In this document: positions 40,007-50,080 of the stretch, piece by piece
How positions within the stretch are numbered: position 1 is the first letter of the stretch
Layout: the number at the start of each line of letters is the position of its first letter
DNA from: Isochrysis galbana
Taxonomy: Eukaryota; Haptophyta; Isochrysidales; Isochrysidaceae
Reading direction: 5' to 3'
Assembly: GCA_018136815.1 (NCBI GenBank)
Contig: CM030939.1
Span: 4,705,419 to 4,769,418, forward strand
DNA: 64,000 nucleotides
Notes under the pieces: generated by a model
The model's database searches: none
Told to the model about the DNA's origin: nothing
The model's input: the letters and a program-made list of their open reading frames with translations, nothing else
Program-made: the position numbers and the translations under genes

Positions 40007-41275
40007 GGGCTGGAGTGCTGGAGTGCCCAACTTTCGAACGCGACCGGGCGCGCTGCCGGCGCTTTCTCGGTCATCCATTGAGATAATAGAATACCCCGCC
40101 AGCCACCAGTAACCATATCCAAAGTTCCAAAGATGCCGCCCTAGCAGCCACGCCAATCGCCGCCGCCGCCCGCGCGCATCGCGCCGTAGTCGGCCGTGTG
40201 TGTGTGGCGCCGACAACCGACAACTACGCTAACGTCACCCGGCCGAATGGGCTGGAGTACCCGACTTTCGAACGCGACCAAGCGCGCTGGGTGCGAATAG
40301 GCTCGTGCTGGACGGCCAAGAAGTCTCCTAAGAGCCTGCGCCTGCGCGGCCCCGGCGTCAACGAGTCCGCGAATGCGCGATGCACTTGGCGACTTGGCGA
40401 CCGCCTCGGTAGATAGATGGCACAGTAAGTCCTGCGGTGGCAGCGCAGCGCGCGAAGAGGGCTGTATGGCAATGCTCGCCACGATTCCCGAGCGCGCGAG
40501 TGGGTAGTGGGTAGTCTGCGGGCTTGGGAGGAAGCGTACCAATAGCGCTGGATGGGGTTCTACGCGTAGGAGCGCGTAGGCAAGCCGGCGGTGTCATCCT
40601 CCTCGGGTTGGGGTTGGAAGTGGTGTGGGGTGGGGCTGGCGGCCATGCTGCGTGGGCAGGTGAAGCAGAAATCGGCCGGGTGTCGCGGCGGTGGCATGAA
40701 ACGCCGGTGAGACCGCCGACCGGTGGGTGTCCCCGGACCATTTACATTTAGTCCGAACACCAGCGACAAGGGGAGGCTGACCGCCGCCGTCCGCCGTGCT
40801 CTCGCTGGAGCGCGGCGAAGGTCGGCATGTTAGGCGGGTCCTTAGTCAACCATATTCTTGAGCATTAGTGCCTCTCCAAAGTGATTGTGCTCCAAAGGTG
40901 CCTCGCCGCTTAAGAGATGGCGTTTTCGTTTTTCGTACGTAACGTTACATCGTTAATAGATAATAGATGGTCTCTGTCCATATTGTACGGCCTGAATGTA
41001 TCTTGGTCTAGTTCGAGTACTTTGTTTTTGACGGCTTCCTCGAAGTTATTATCAATATATATTTGCAGCGCTGATCTGATTGCTGTATTACAGAAAGCTC
41101 TGTGAGAGATTATCTAAAGCCCCGTTAAATAAGCAAAAGTCCAGGCGGCCTGGCCAGGCGCTCGGCAATATCTTCCAGCACGCTACTGTAAAATACAAAA
41201 TACCCGAGAAGTTAGAGAAGCGCAGAAGGGCTCGCCCTCGCCGGCCCGACGGGACCGGTCGGGCGACGCGGAGCA
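40007..41275. other. Intergenic; possible remnant of Gypsy 5' end
   Basis: A segment GGGCTGGAGT-C-CTTTCGAACGCGACC occurs twice (40007-40047 and 40249-40283). The remainder is GC-rich with short frames of no recognisable content. The 5' LTR of the Gypsy element is expected here if the DNA transposon inserted between LTR and gag, but no matching LTR was found. Confidence 0.3.
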
Positions 41276-42853
41276 ATGCGCGGGGCCGCCGCTCTCGACC
41301 GCTTCTTCGGGCTCAAGTACGCGCTGCGCCAGGAGGAGGTGGAGGTGAGCGGGCCGACTGTGAGCGAGGCGGACGACGCACTCAAAGCATATCTCGTCCG
41401 CGAGGAACCCCGCGAAGGTGGCTCGTACTCGGCTGGGCATGGAGTGATGCTGCTGCCCGACGCATCTGGCTGGCGCAGCCCACGCACAAGGCGGCTCGCC
41501 GACCGGCTTGCTGTCTTCTGCTCGTGCCTTGTACTCATTCCTGACCTTCAGCGCGGATCCGGAGGCTGGGATGGGCCAGCCACCAGCGCCGGCGGGTTCG
41601 AAAGCTGGTTGAGTGGGCTGCCGCCAAATCGCGTCGACTCAGACCTGCGCGAGTGCACTGTTTTCATGCGGGCCGATTTGCGCGTGCGTCGAATGGGGCT
41701 CGTCGGTCTGGGACTAGGTAAGACGACTAAAGCGATTATCCTCCTTGCGCCGTGCCTGCACACCCTGCCTCCCGTGTGCCCATGATGTTGTGCAGGGAGA
41801 GTCTGCTTCGTCTTTAGTAGCCGCTGTGTGCTGATCTCTTTGAGTGCAGCGCGTCCCTGGGTATCAGGCGGTGGTCAAGCTATTCGAGAGGCAACGCGCG
41901 ACGCGGCGCTTCTCTCGTCAACAGCCGTCGCCATCTGCCCAATTCGCTTCCCTGTGGATTCGTCTCTCGAGCCTAAGGTGCCACTGCTATGTGTATTCGA
42001 TGAGGCAAGCAAAACCGAGGCGCAAGAAGTGCGAGAGTGGCTGGGTGGCGGGCGGGCGGATGGCCACAATGATCCAAAAACCCTGGTGGTTGACTCAGTG
42101 CTGAGTGTCTCTACACCCGAGGGTGAGCGCAGCTTGCAGGGGGCAAGGCGCGCAAACGAAGCGGGCGTGCCGAGTGTGAGCGCCTTGATGAAGCTTAAAG
42201 TTGCCGAGATCCGTGCCAAGTTGATGGAACGCAGGCTGCCAACGAGCGGGCTCAAGAAAGTGGTTGCCACGCGCTTACACAATGCCTTGGTTGCTGAGGC
42301 GACGTCATCTGGAAAGCCAAAATCCAGGAGTGCCGCGGCCTCACTGACCACCGAGCATCTAGTCGTTGAGCTTGCAGGGGCGGAATGGTTGTGCAGCACT
42401 TTGCCCGGGAGTGAGCTAGATAGCGAGGAGGAGGAGGAGGAAGATGGGTGGGACAAATTTATCGAGCCGGCACCCTCGCAGACATCGACTCTGGTAGGGT
42501 CTGCTGAAGGTGAGGACGATGGCGACGAGTTGGCTGGTGTGGGAATGGTTGAAGGAAGTGACGATGTCGTCCTCGAACTTCCACAATTTGATGCGGACGA
42601 CGAGACGCTCAATGACGTGCTTCTGATGATTGAAGGTTGGCTGACCGCTCATCTGCACGCGAATGCACCGGTGGCAGAGCCCACCTTCGATGGTGCTAGC
42701 CCACCCGGCGATGAGGAGGACGAGTTCGGCGACAGCTCGACGGCTTTCAGTGCAACCGACGCACGCGCAATGGAGACAGCCGAGGAGCCGCCTGCGAGGT
42801 CGGAGGAGATTCGGAGGCCCAGGGCCGCCGGAGACTTGGTCGACGGCGAATGA
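41276..42853 (+). CDS. Two-exon acidic protein with SAP-like motif, function unknown
   Basis: Exons 41276-41717 and 41850-42853 (GT-AG, phase 1 intron of 132 bp) give 481 residues. Exon 1 encodes a globular-looking region (RFFGLKYALRQEEVEV) with no known signature. Exon 2 has a hydrophobic strand region (PKVPLLCVFDEASKTEAQEV) and a helix-turn-helix segment (VSALMKLKVAEIRAKLMERR then LPTSGLKKVVATRL). The latter has the Leu/Arg/Gly spacing of a SAP domain, a DNA/RNA-binding fold. The C-terminal 200 residues are strongly acidic (SEEEEEEDGW and repeats). The combination suggests a nuclear protein, but the family is not recognised. A GLGLGKTTK string at the junction is intron read-through, not a P-loop. 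Confidence 0.6.
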
Positions 42854-43346
42854 GATTGCTGACGCGGCGCCGAGTGGCACGATCGGAATCGAAGAAGGCG
42901 ATTAACAGCATCTCTCGGTGCACATTCAGCAGCAATGTGAGCAAAGGCTTGTTGCTGCACAAGTAAGGGAGGAATGCGAGGTGACGATTGATCATTGTTA
43001 TGATGTCATGTGCAAGAGCATACAAGAGCAGGCGACGTGGCGCACGGGCACGGAAGCTGCGTGGGGCAGGTTGCGTGCGCACTAGTGAGTGACGATGTAT
43101 ACTCAGATTTCTCCATCATCTCCTGCGGCGAACAGACAGCTGGCGATGTGTCTACCGGGGGGTGAAGGAGCTAGTAATAGCGTAGCTGTAGCTAGTGTGG
43201 TTTTCGTCAAGAGCGCAAACAGATAAACTCGTGCTTGTTGCTTCGCTCAACGAACCAAAAATAACGCACACTTCAGCAACAAATTATCGCACTGCTACTC
43301 CTCAGATCACTCACGAAAACGAATGGCGTCCTAAATTTCACGGAAG
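42854..43346. other. Convergent 3' regions
   Basis: The spacer between the SAP-like gene and the membrane protein gene. No ORF or element recognised. Confidence 0.4.
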
Positions 43347-44498
43347 CTAGACACGATCGATACTGCCATGGGCACCGCCAAAATGTGATGTAGCAGGTGC
43401 AATGCCGCCTGTTGACAACGATGCAAAACCTCCAACTCCTACGCTACTATTCGATGGCGCTCCCGGCTCAACAGAATTGTCGGCCACCAAGGTCCCGCCA
43501 TAGCCGAGCGTTGCAGGCACCAGGGGCGAGGGTTGCGGTTCGAGGTCAGGGTCTTTGCGGCACATGCATCGATTTCGGCAGCAATACCAAATGAGGACAC
43601 AAAGAAGACATGGGATGCAAATTGATTCCACAATGAGGATGATGAGCCACAAAAGGCTCAGCTCGTCAGCAGCACGACTGTTAAGAGCTTCCTGATTCTG
43701 TGAAATTGCCGAAATGTCAGCAGGCGGTGGTGGCGCAGGAAGATACGCTGACTCAGCAGGAGAGGCTGGAGGTAAAGGGGGCAGTGGCGGAGGCGGCGAT
43801 GGGGAAACAAACACACAGTCCACTCGTGTGTAGACCTCCTCCCAGAAGAAGCAGCTGTTTTTCTTGTCGTCCGTCCCGCAGCTACCGTCTCCTTCGCACC
43901 ATTCTCCTGGTGCCATGTTTGGCCCGCATTTAGGTTTCACCAGCATGGGCCAGAGAGGACAGTCCGGCACCAGAACCAAGCAAAAGCCACACTCTTGGCC
44001 AGCGTCGCAAGTTGAGCACGTTGGTGGTGGTGGCAGCAGTGGGGGTAATGCTGGCGCCGGCGGAGCGAGTGGTGGTTGGGGCGGCATGGGCGGGGAGGGA
44101 GGTGTCATCGGCGGAAACGGCGACGATGGTGGGACTGGTGGCGATGGTTGCATGCAGCAATATTGAAAGCAGCTGCTTCCATCGTTGCTGGCGAAGCCAT
44201 TGTCACCATCCTCTGCTTCGGTCGTGGGGCATTTCCAGGTATTCGTCCAGTCGCAGTCACAAAATCCAGGTGGTGAAAGAGGTGTAGCAGGTGACGGCGG
44301 CGGCGACGGCGATTCACTGCCTATGCTCTTCTTGATATAGTCACGGACGAGCTCCTTTGTCTCCTCGTTTGGGACATCCACATTCAGGCCGAGCGGGTTG
44401 TCAGGATTCGGGAGCTCGACGTCAACCTGGGCAAGGACGACATCGACCCTGACGCCGGGAGTACCCATCTGGGAGACGACGAGCAGAGTCGCCAGCAT
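43347..44498 (-). CDS. Proline-rich, cysteine-rich type I membrane protein
   Basis: ATG 44498 gives a signal-like start (MLATLLVVSQMGTPG); the frame is open to 44768. The ectodomain alternates Pro-rich hinges (SPSPPPSPATPLSPP, PPSPPMPPQPPLAPP) with Cys-rich modules (FCDCDWTNTWKCP, CFQYCC and CSTCDAGQECGFC, then CGPNMAPGEWC, CGTDDKKNSC). One membrane helix follows (LLWLIILIVESICIPCLLCV), then a Cys-rich juxtamembrane patch (WYCCRNRCMCRK) and a Gly/Ser-rich cytoplasmic tail. Such Pro/Cys mosaics are common in algal wall, scale or surface proteins; a role in adhesion or extracellular matrix is inference. It is single exon. Confidence 0.65.
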   Translation of the reverse strand: MLATLLVVSQMGTPGVRVDVVLAQVDVELPNPDNPLGLNVDVPNEETKELVRDYIKKSIGSESPSPPPSPATPLSPPGFCDCDWTNTWKCPTTEAEDGDNGFASNDGSSCFQYCCMQPSPPVPPSSPFPPMTPPSPPMPPQPPLAPPAPALPPLLPPPPTCSTCDAGQECGFCLVLVPDCPLWPMLVKPKCGPNMAPGEWCEGDGSCGTDDKKNSCFFWEEVYTRVDCVFVSPSPPPPLPPLPPASPAESAYLPAPPPPADISAISQNQEALNSRAADELSLLWLIILIVESICIPCLLCVLIWYCCRNRCMCRKDPDLEPQPSPLVPATLGYGGTLVADNSVEPGAPSNSSVGVGGFASLSTGGIAPATSHFGGAHGSIDRV

Positions 44499-45774
44499 CT
44501 TGGCCCTCTTGCTGCGGCTTGTCACCGCTTGCCGTTCGGAATGTCCGCCGCAACTACGACTTCGTCGGAGCCTCCTTGCGGGCGGCCCGGAGGGGTGGCG
44601 TATTCTCAAGGTATCGGCGGATCTATGAAGAGAGAGGGAGGCTACTCGCATGAGAGGGAGTACTCCTACTTTAGAGGAGCGAGAGAGAATGCCTCCTTGT
44701 GTGTGTGGCAGCGGCGAACTGACGAACAACGGAGGTTTACGGTTTAGCGGGTACTCAATTTCAATCAAAACCTACCAGATCTGATATAACTGCTCTCTTG
44801 TAATATCTAAACATGGAATTTGAGTGTACGTACCCGAGCTACGCCGGGCTACACCCGCTTCTACTCCTACACTGCATCTACAACTTACAACTTACTTTCC
44901 GCTTTCCGCTTTCCAGAGAGAGGTCACGTTCCGTCGAAAGAATTTTTATAATCTTCTTACCGCACACGCGGTCGTGGACCCACTACTACTACCCACTACT
45001 TTCACGCAGCAAACTTTCTACACCCCCACTGCCCCGGTCCCTCCCCCCCGCCATCAGGCTGCTCCCCCCGTGCACTGCTAGCTTCACTAGGGGGATAGGG
45101 GTAAATGGTACGCATGGTAAAGGGTAGGGCCGTAGGCCGTAGCCGTAGGCCGTAGGGCCCTACGGTGGGGCGGTCAAACAGGGACTGTTCAACTACTACT
45201 ACTAGTAAGGGTAAGGGTTGGGCTGCATGCAATGCCCAAGAAAAAACCTCCACGGGGGTGTCGTATTCCATACGATGACAGACTTTTACTTCTAACCTGT
45301 GGGTTATTTTAAGCCTCAAGGTCTCGTCGGCGACATTCCACCCCTTCTCTTACTTTCTTTCGGTGTCATCAAACGTTCCCTGACTGTCTTCTGTCTTCTC
45401 TTCGTGCATCGGTTGTAGTCTTCTGTCTTCTCTTCGTGTATCGGTGGTAGCTCCCCAGCGAGGTCTGCCTTCGCTATTCCGACTTCTCTGTCGCACGTCT
45501 GTGCGTCGATAAGTTGCCTTGGTACCGACGCTTGGCAGTCCGTCCTAGGTGTGGTTAGTTTTCGCCCTGTTTGGTTTAGTTCGTGTGTGTCCGTGTGTCG
45601 GAACCTTTTTTTGAGTCCCTGCGTTGTAGTCCCTCGTGTCTACCTTGGACCTAAGAAGCTCTCATTCTCACTCTCTCTCTTCCACTAGCTCACTAGCTAG
45701 CCTCGGCCCTACCCTCCAACGCCGCGCGTTGCGAGCCTCCGGACCTTCGTCTCCCTCTTCGTCCCTAGCACTCG
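44499..45774. other. Intergenic ending in a pyrimidine-rich leader
   Basis: The first 800 bp holds short direct repeats (GGCCGTAG units near 45127-45160, ACTACT runs) and no gene. From about 45340 a T/C-rich leader contains two copies of CTTCTGTCTTCTCTTCGTG (about 45388 and 45421). It resembles the leader in front of the Gypsy-like ORF at 61479. Confidence 0.35.
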
Positions 45775-46509
45775 ATGGCTGGCACTGTCAGACCCGACTT
45801 CTACTATGACCTCTCAGACATATTCCCGCAAGCAACAACCAACGACTCTTTCACGGCCGCGTCAGCTGCCGGCTCGATCGAACGGCCCTCTGCCTACGAG
45901 CCAGTAGTCATCGCGTGTTCGACAAGCACAAATTCTGTCTTGGCGCCTACGACCGCGCCGTTCCATACTCCCGCTCCATCTCTGCCCATGGAAACAGCGG
46001 GAACTCCTTTTGGGCCACAAGGGGTCCACTTCGTCGGAATCGGCGGCTCCGAGCCTCCGCAAGGTCCTTCTAACACGGCGACGCCATCCGCCGCTCCGTC
46101 AGACGAGCCGCTGCTTGTGGATCCACTCCGTGAGCGAGCTGAGCTCACCTTCCTTGGGACCTCGGGTTGCCCGAGGCCCGACCCCCATGACCACCCGTTT
46201 GAAGACTGCGCGTGGGAACACGTAAGCGAGTCTCCCTCGGCCGCCGACCTTTTAGCCGACCGCCTCGCCCACATGCAGTCCGCGATCGACGCTCAACTAC
46301 TTCGCGACGAGAAGCGCGACCGAGAGCACACCGCCCTCCTCGAGATGATAGCGGGCCTCAACACCCACGCCAGCGTCCCCCAGCGTCCCCAACCAAGCGC
46401 CCTCCCCAAGCGCCAAGCGCCCCAAAACAAGCATGAACGGACGAACAAAAGCCGAAAAAATGAAGCAAACACGACTGACGACCGAACGAAAGTGAATGAA
46501 AGTGTGTGA
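45775..46509 (+). CDS. Gag-like or retroelement-derived ORF, uncertain
   Basis: A 244-residue frame from ATG 45775 after a pyrimidine-rich leader. It has a Pro/Ser/Thr-rich N-terminal two-thirds, then a helix (DLLADRLAHMQSAIDAQLLR plus DEKRDREHTALLEMIAGL) with coiled-coil spacing, and a basic Asn/Lys tail. The helix is reminiscent of the coiled coil at the start of the gag-like ORF at 38252, but I cannot show homology. It may be the truncated 5' part of an LTR element or an orphan gene. Confidence 0.35.
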   Translation: MAGTVRPDFYYDLSDIFPQATTNDSFTAASAAGSIERPSAYEPVVIACSTSTNSVLAPTTAPFHTPAPSLPMETAGTPFGPQGVHFVGIGGSEPPQGPSNTATPSAAPSDEPLLVDPLRERAELTFLGTSGCPRPDPHDHPFEDCAWEHVSESPSAADLLADRLAHMQSAIDAQLLRDEKRDREHTALLEMIAGLNTHASVPQRPQPSALPKRQAPQNKHERTNKSRKNEANTTDDRTKVNESV

Positions 46510-46606
46510 CGTGTGACCCCTTGTCTCAGCTCCCAAAGAGCGTGCGTTCTCAGTGGGTTCAACCAAACGCGATTCGTAGGAGGTTCTTCATCTCGAGCTT
46601 TTAGTT

Positions 46607-47000
46607 TTAGTTGAGCACCACTAGGTGCGGTGAGACGTCCTTGAAGGCGCTAGCCAGCGCCTTGTTTGATGCGCGAGGCAGAGTGAGCTCGCTCGCCTTT
46701 TCGTGGAACGTTTGGTACTTGATCGCGACCGGGCAAGGGATGCCAGCCTTGCGAAAGTCCGCCACGTCTTTGTATTTTTCGCGGAATTGGAACTGGTTGG
46801 CGCAGTCGGCCGTAACCAGTATTTCCCATGGGCCGGAGGCGCTCTTCGAGATGAAATCGGGCTCGAGGTCAACAGGTCAATACCCTCCAGCTTGTTTAGG
46901 TGCGCGACAATCGACAATCGCGCCAAAAGCTTCCTCGTCCTTGATTTTGTGCCCACGCTCGTATGGCGTAAATGTGATGATGATTGATGATTTCCAGGGA
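46607..47000 (-). pseudogene. Unrecognised reading frame with in-frame TGA
   Basis: A protein-like frame on the minus strand includes PYERGHKIKDEEAFGAIVDC and, after a TGA at 46877-46879, LEPDFISKSASGPWEILVTA, NQFQFREKYKDVADFRKAG and VAIKYQTFHEKASELTLPRA, ending at TAA 46607. Composition and periodicity look like real protein on both sides of the stop. No start codon or family was found. Upstream, the frame breaks near 47020. Probably a decayed gene or viral-like insert. Confidence 0.35.
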
Positions 47001-48263
47001 ATCGTCGAAGACCTTCGTCCCCTTCGGGCTCTAGATCTTCATCAATGAGGGCCACTTGTGTGGCGAGGGTGGGAGACGGGGGGGTTGAGCCTTCTCTTGG
47101 GCTTGTCACACTCCGGGTTGCCGCACTCTCCGCGCGTTGGTGCCTTTACCCTCGGAGGGTGTCGTGGAGAAGGGGTGTATCTTGAGGTTGAGGTGCCTCC
47201 GATAATCCGATAATCGTGGAGAGCGGCGCAGACCGATCTTGGAGAGGGAGGACGGATGCTTCCAGCGGCTCGTCTTGACTACGACGGAGGTAGTGCCGCT
47301 GCCATATTTCTTCGTCTCCCACATGATCCGCACCTGGCCGTCATCGCGGGCCGGCTCCACTACCTCGCATTCGCCCACAGACCACAGATGCATGCAACGC
47401 TGCTTGTGCTTGCCTTGGCCATGGCAAGAACGTTGGCTGGTGGTGCGTTGGCGATTGCAGTGGGGCGCCACTGTGACGAATTGGGATGGCCCATAGGGCC
47501 TGAGGGCAATGAGGAGGGCACGAAGCGGCAGCCTCTAAAGCTCTAAAGTAGTGGTTCCATGGCCGCGAGGGGTTTCTCTTGTAGGAGTACTCAATAGTCA
47601 ATAGAGAAGCCATCTTGTCCAAGAAGCGGCAGCCTCGACATGAATTCCCGAGACGAGGAAGAGTAGGAGTAGGAGTAGAGTAGGAGTACTTTAGGAGTAG
47701 AGTAGCAACGAAAAGCAAGAGAGCTTGCTGCTGGGATGCCCCTCCCCCCCACCCCCCCGCCCCCCCGCCCCCCCCCCTCCCCTCCCCCTCCCTCCCCCGC
47801 CGCCGCCTAGGTGCGCATCTCCCCCGCCATGCCATGGGGCTCCTTCCCCCCCCCCCCCCTCCCTCCTCGCTCTCTCCTCTTCTCCTCTCCTCGTCCTCTC
47901 TGGCGGGGATGGGCGCCAGCTCCCATCATCCCTCCTCTTAGGGCATCTTCTCTCTCTCTCCAGAGCCCATACTCGGTATCCTAAGAGTGCTGGCGCGGCG
48001 ACTCCGAGCCGCATCTCAACCACCTTGCTCACCCCCCGATGGTGAAAACACACCCTCTTTCTTCCTCCTCTCTCTCTCTCTCTCCGCCTCTCTCTCCCTC
48101 TCTCCCTCTCTCTCCTAGCAGGCAGGTCCCCCCCCCACTCTCCCCTCCCTCCAGCTCTTTTCGAACTATTCTCTGCTTTTTCGTCTGTCTTTCACGTCTT
48201 TTGCTGCCCAACCCTCTCTCCGTTCCTCCCTCCTCTCGCCCTCTCCGCTTCTCTCCGAGGACC
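47001..48263. other. Intergenic with dispersed-repeat tail and low complexity
   Basis: At about 47474-47515 lies the GAATTGGGATGGCCCATAGG-GCCTGAGGGCAATGAGG tail of the hairpin-headed repeat family. GAGTA-type repeats follow at about 47660-47700, then poly-C/CT tracts up to 48240. The minus frame at 47106-47471 (ETKKYGSGTTSVVVKTSRW) may be further debris of the neighbouring broken gene. Confidence 0.35.
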
Positions 48264-48437
48264 ATGTGCGCGGGGATGCAGCCAGAGGGAAAGGGGGAAG
48301 AAGAGGCTCACTGTGGCCGAGCAGCGGCGACTCAGCTGCCCTGCGCGCACCCCATATGCCTTCCGCCCCTCCCCCCCTCCCCCCACGCCCCGCCGACGCA
48401 CAATCACCTCCACATTCCCCCTTTTCTCCGCGCGCAG

Positions 48438-49608
48438 GGCGCTCCGCCAGACGACGCTCGACAAGGTCATCAACTTCTTCGCTGGCGTCAAGAAGGAGGA
48501 CGCCAAGCGGGGAGAGAATGACATCGATAAGTACAACAAGATGCATGACCACCATGGTGGAGACTCCGAGGCACGTAAGAAAGGTTACACCGACCTTGTG
48601 AACTCATACTATAACTTGGCCACCGACTTCTATGAGATTGGTTGGGGCCAGTCTTTCCATTTCGCCAACCGCTTCTCCGGTGAGGCATGCCTTCTATGCG
48701 CCAGCCACAACTTCATCCGGCAAATGTACCTTTCAGTTGTGCCGTGCGCTCCGCTCCACCCTCCACCCATGCTTTCGCGTCCTTCCCTGCTCTTCACAGA
48801 CGAGACGCATGCTTCCTCCATTGTTCGCCATGAGTACTACTTGGCAGCGCGCCTCGGTATTCAGCCGACAGACCACGTGCTCGATTGCGGCTGTGGCATC
48901 GGTGGGCCGCTACGCAACCTTGGTCGCTTTACCGGCGCCTCAATCACGGGCGTCACCCTCAACCAGTACCAGGTGGATCGCGGCAATCAGCTGTGCGTTG
49001 ATGCACAGCTTGCACCCCGCTGCAAGCTTGTCCAAGCCGATTTCCACAAGCTGCCCTTCGCGGACAACACGTTTGATCATGTTTATTCGATCGAAGCGTG
49101 CTGCCACTCCCCCGATCGCGCTGATGTGTACCGGGAGATCTACCGAGTGCTCAAGCCAGGCGGCATGTTCGTCTCTTACGAGTGGTGCTTGACCAAGAAG
49201 CACAACCCGAATGACCCAGGGCACATCAAGTCCAAGCGTCTCATCGAGGAGGGTGATGGCCTTCCCGACCTGATGCCAACCGAGCATTGCGACGAATCCC
49301 TCGTCAAGGTTGGTTTCGAGGTGATCGAGGCGCGCGACGCGGCTCACGACAACAACCCGGGAGGCGAGCCGTGGTACACCATCCTCACTCCATCCTTCAG
49401 CCCGCTGCAGCCCTTCCGCATGCAATTCACATGGATCGGCACATTTATCATCAACCTTTTCCTCAACTTCCTCGAACTAATTGGCCTTGCGCCCAAGGGA
49501 TCGGGCAAGGTGCGAGAGATGTTGAGGCAAGGCCAGCTTGGCCTTGTCATGGGCGGAAAGATGGACACCTTCACCCCAATGTACTTTGTTCATGCTAAGA
49601 AAAAGTGA
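48438..49608 (+). CDS. SMT1: Sterol C-24 methyltransferase (N-terminal exon not found)
   Basis: Exons 48438-48679 and 48800-49608; the first exon listed starts after an acceptor (GCGCGCAG) in phase 2, so the start codon lies upstream. Family landmarks: KYNKMHDHHGGD, YYNLATDFYEIGWGQSFHF (sterol-binding region), the SAM site HVLDCGCGIGGPLRNLGRF, DFHKLPFADNTFDHVYSIEA, YRVLKPGGMFVSYEW and a hydrophobic C-terminal stretch (WIGTFIINLFLNFLELIG). The enzyme transfers methyl from SAM to C-24 of cycloartenol or a related sterol in the ER, for phytosterol synthesis. The 120-bp intron lacks stops and is a multiple of three, so a retained form would add 40 residues inside the sterol-binding segment. Confidence 0.93.
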
Positions 49609-50080
49609 GTGGCATGCTTGTGCCGAATTGCTCGGCACCAGGGCACCGCGCGGTACCAAATTCGTCGCCGCTGGCGCGGCAGGGGCAGGGGCCGTAGCTT
49701 GCCTAGCGCCTCACCGCCAACGGCGATGCACCGGCGGCGATTTGTTCGAGATGCGTCATCCACGATATCATGCCACCTGAAGGGCATCGGGCCCTGACGA
49801 CTCGCATGACATCTTGTTGCTGCTCGTAAAGTGATGGCGGACACAAACTGAAGCGCAACAGCATATTTTGCGGAAATCAAATGCATGCGAGACGGCAAAG
49901 GGGTTGCATCGTGAGTGACATGCAGAGGCAACTAAGAGCGGGGGTGTGCATGGTATTATCGTGTGAAATTTGTCTTGTGATTGTGAGTCGATGACTGCTT
50001 TTGCGAACTCATGCGAACGATTCATGGTGGTCCCCCCATTCCATGGGTCCGAAAAATTAGTTTATACTTGGTTGCGATGG
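49609..50080. other. Intergenic, 3' flank of SMT
   Basis: No gene seen. A degenerate head of the dispersed repeat (TTAGT-TTAT-ACTTGG) sits at 50057-50071 directly before the inverted-repeat element. Confidence 0.4.

Noticed and set aside
41690..41785. P-loop-like GLGLGKTTK at the end of the 41276 frame
   Set aside because: GKTTK is encoded by intron sequence after a good GTAAGA donor; splicing to 41850 keeps the frame and removes it.
46877..46879. Selenocysteine recoding of the in-frame TGA
   Set aside because: No recognised selenoprotein family, no start codon and no SECIS-like structure seen; a mutation or error is simpler.
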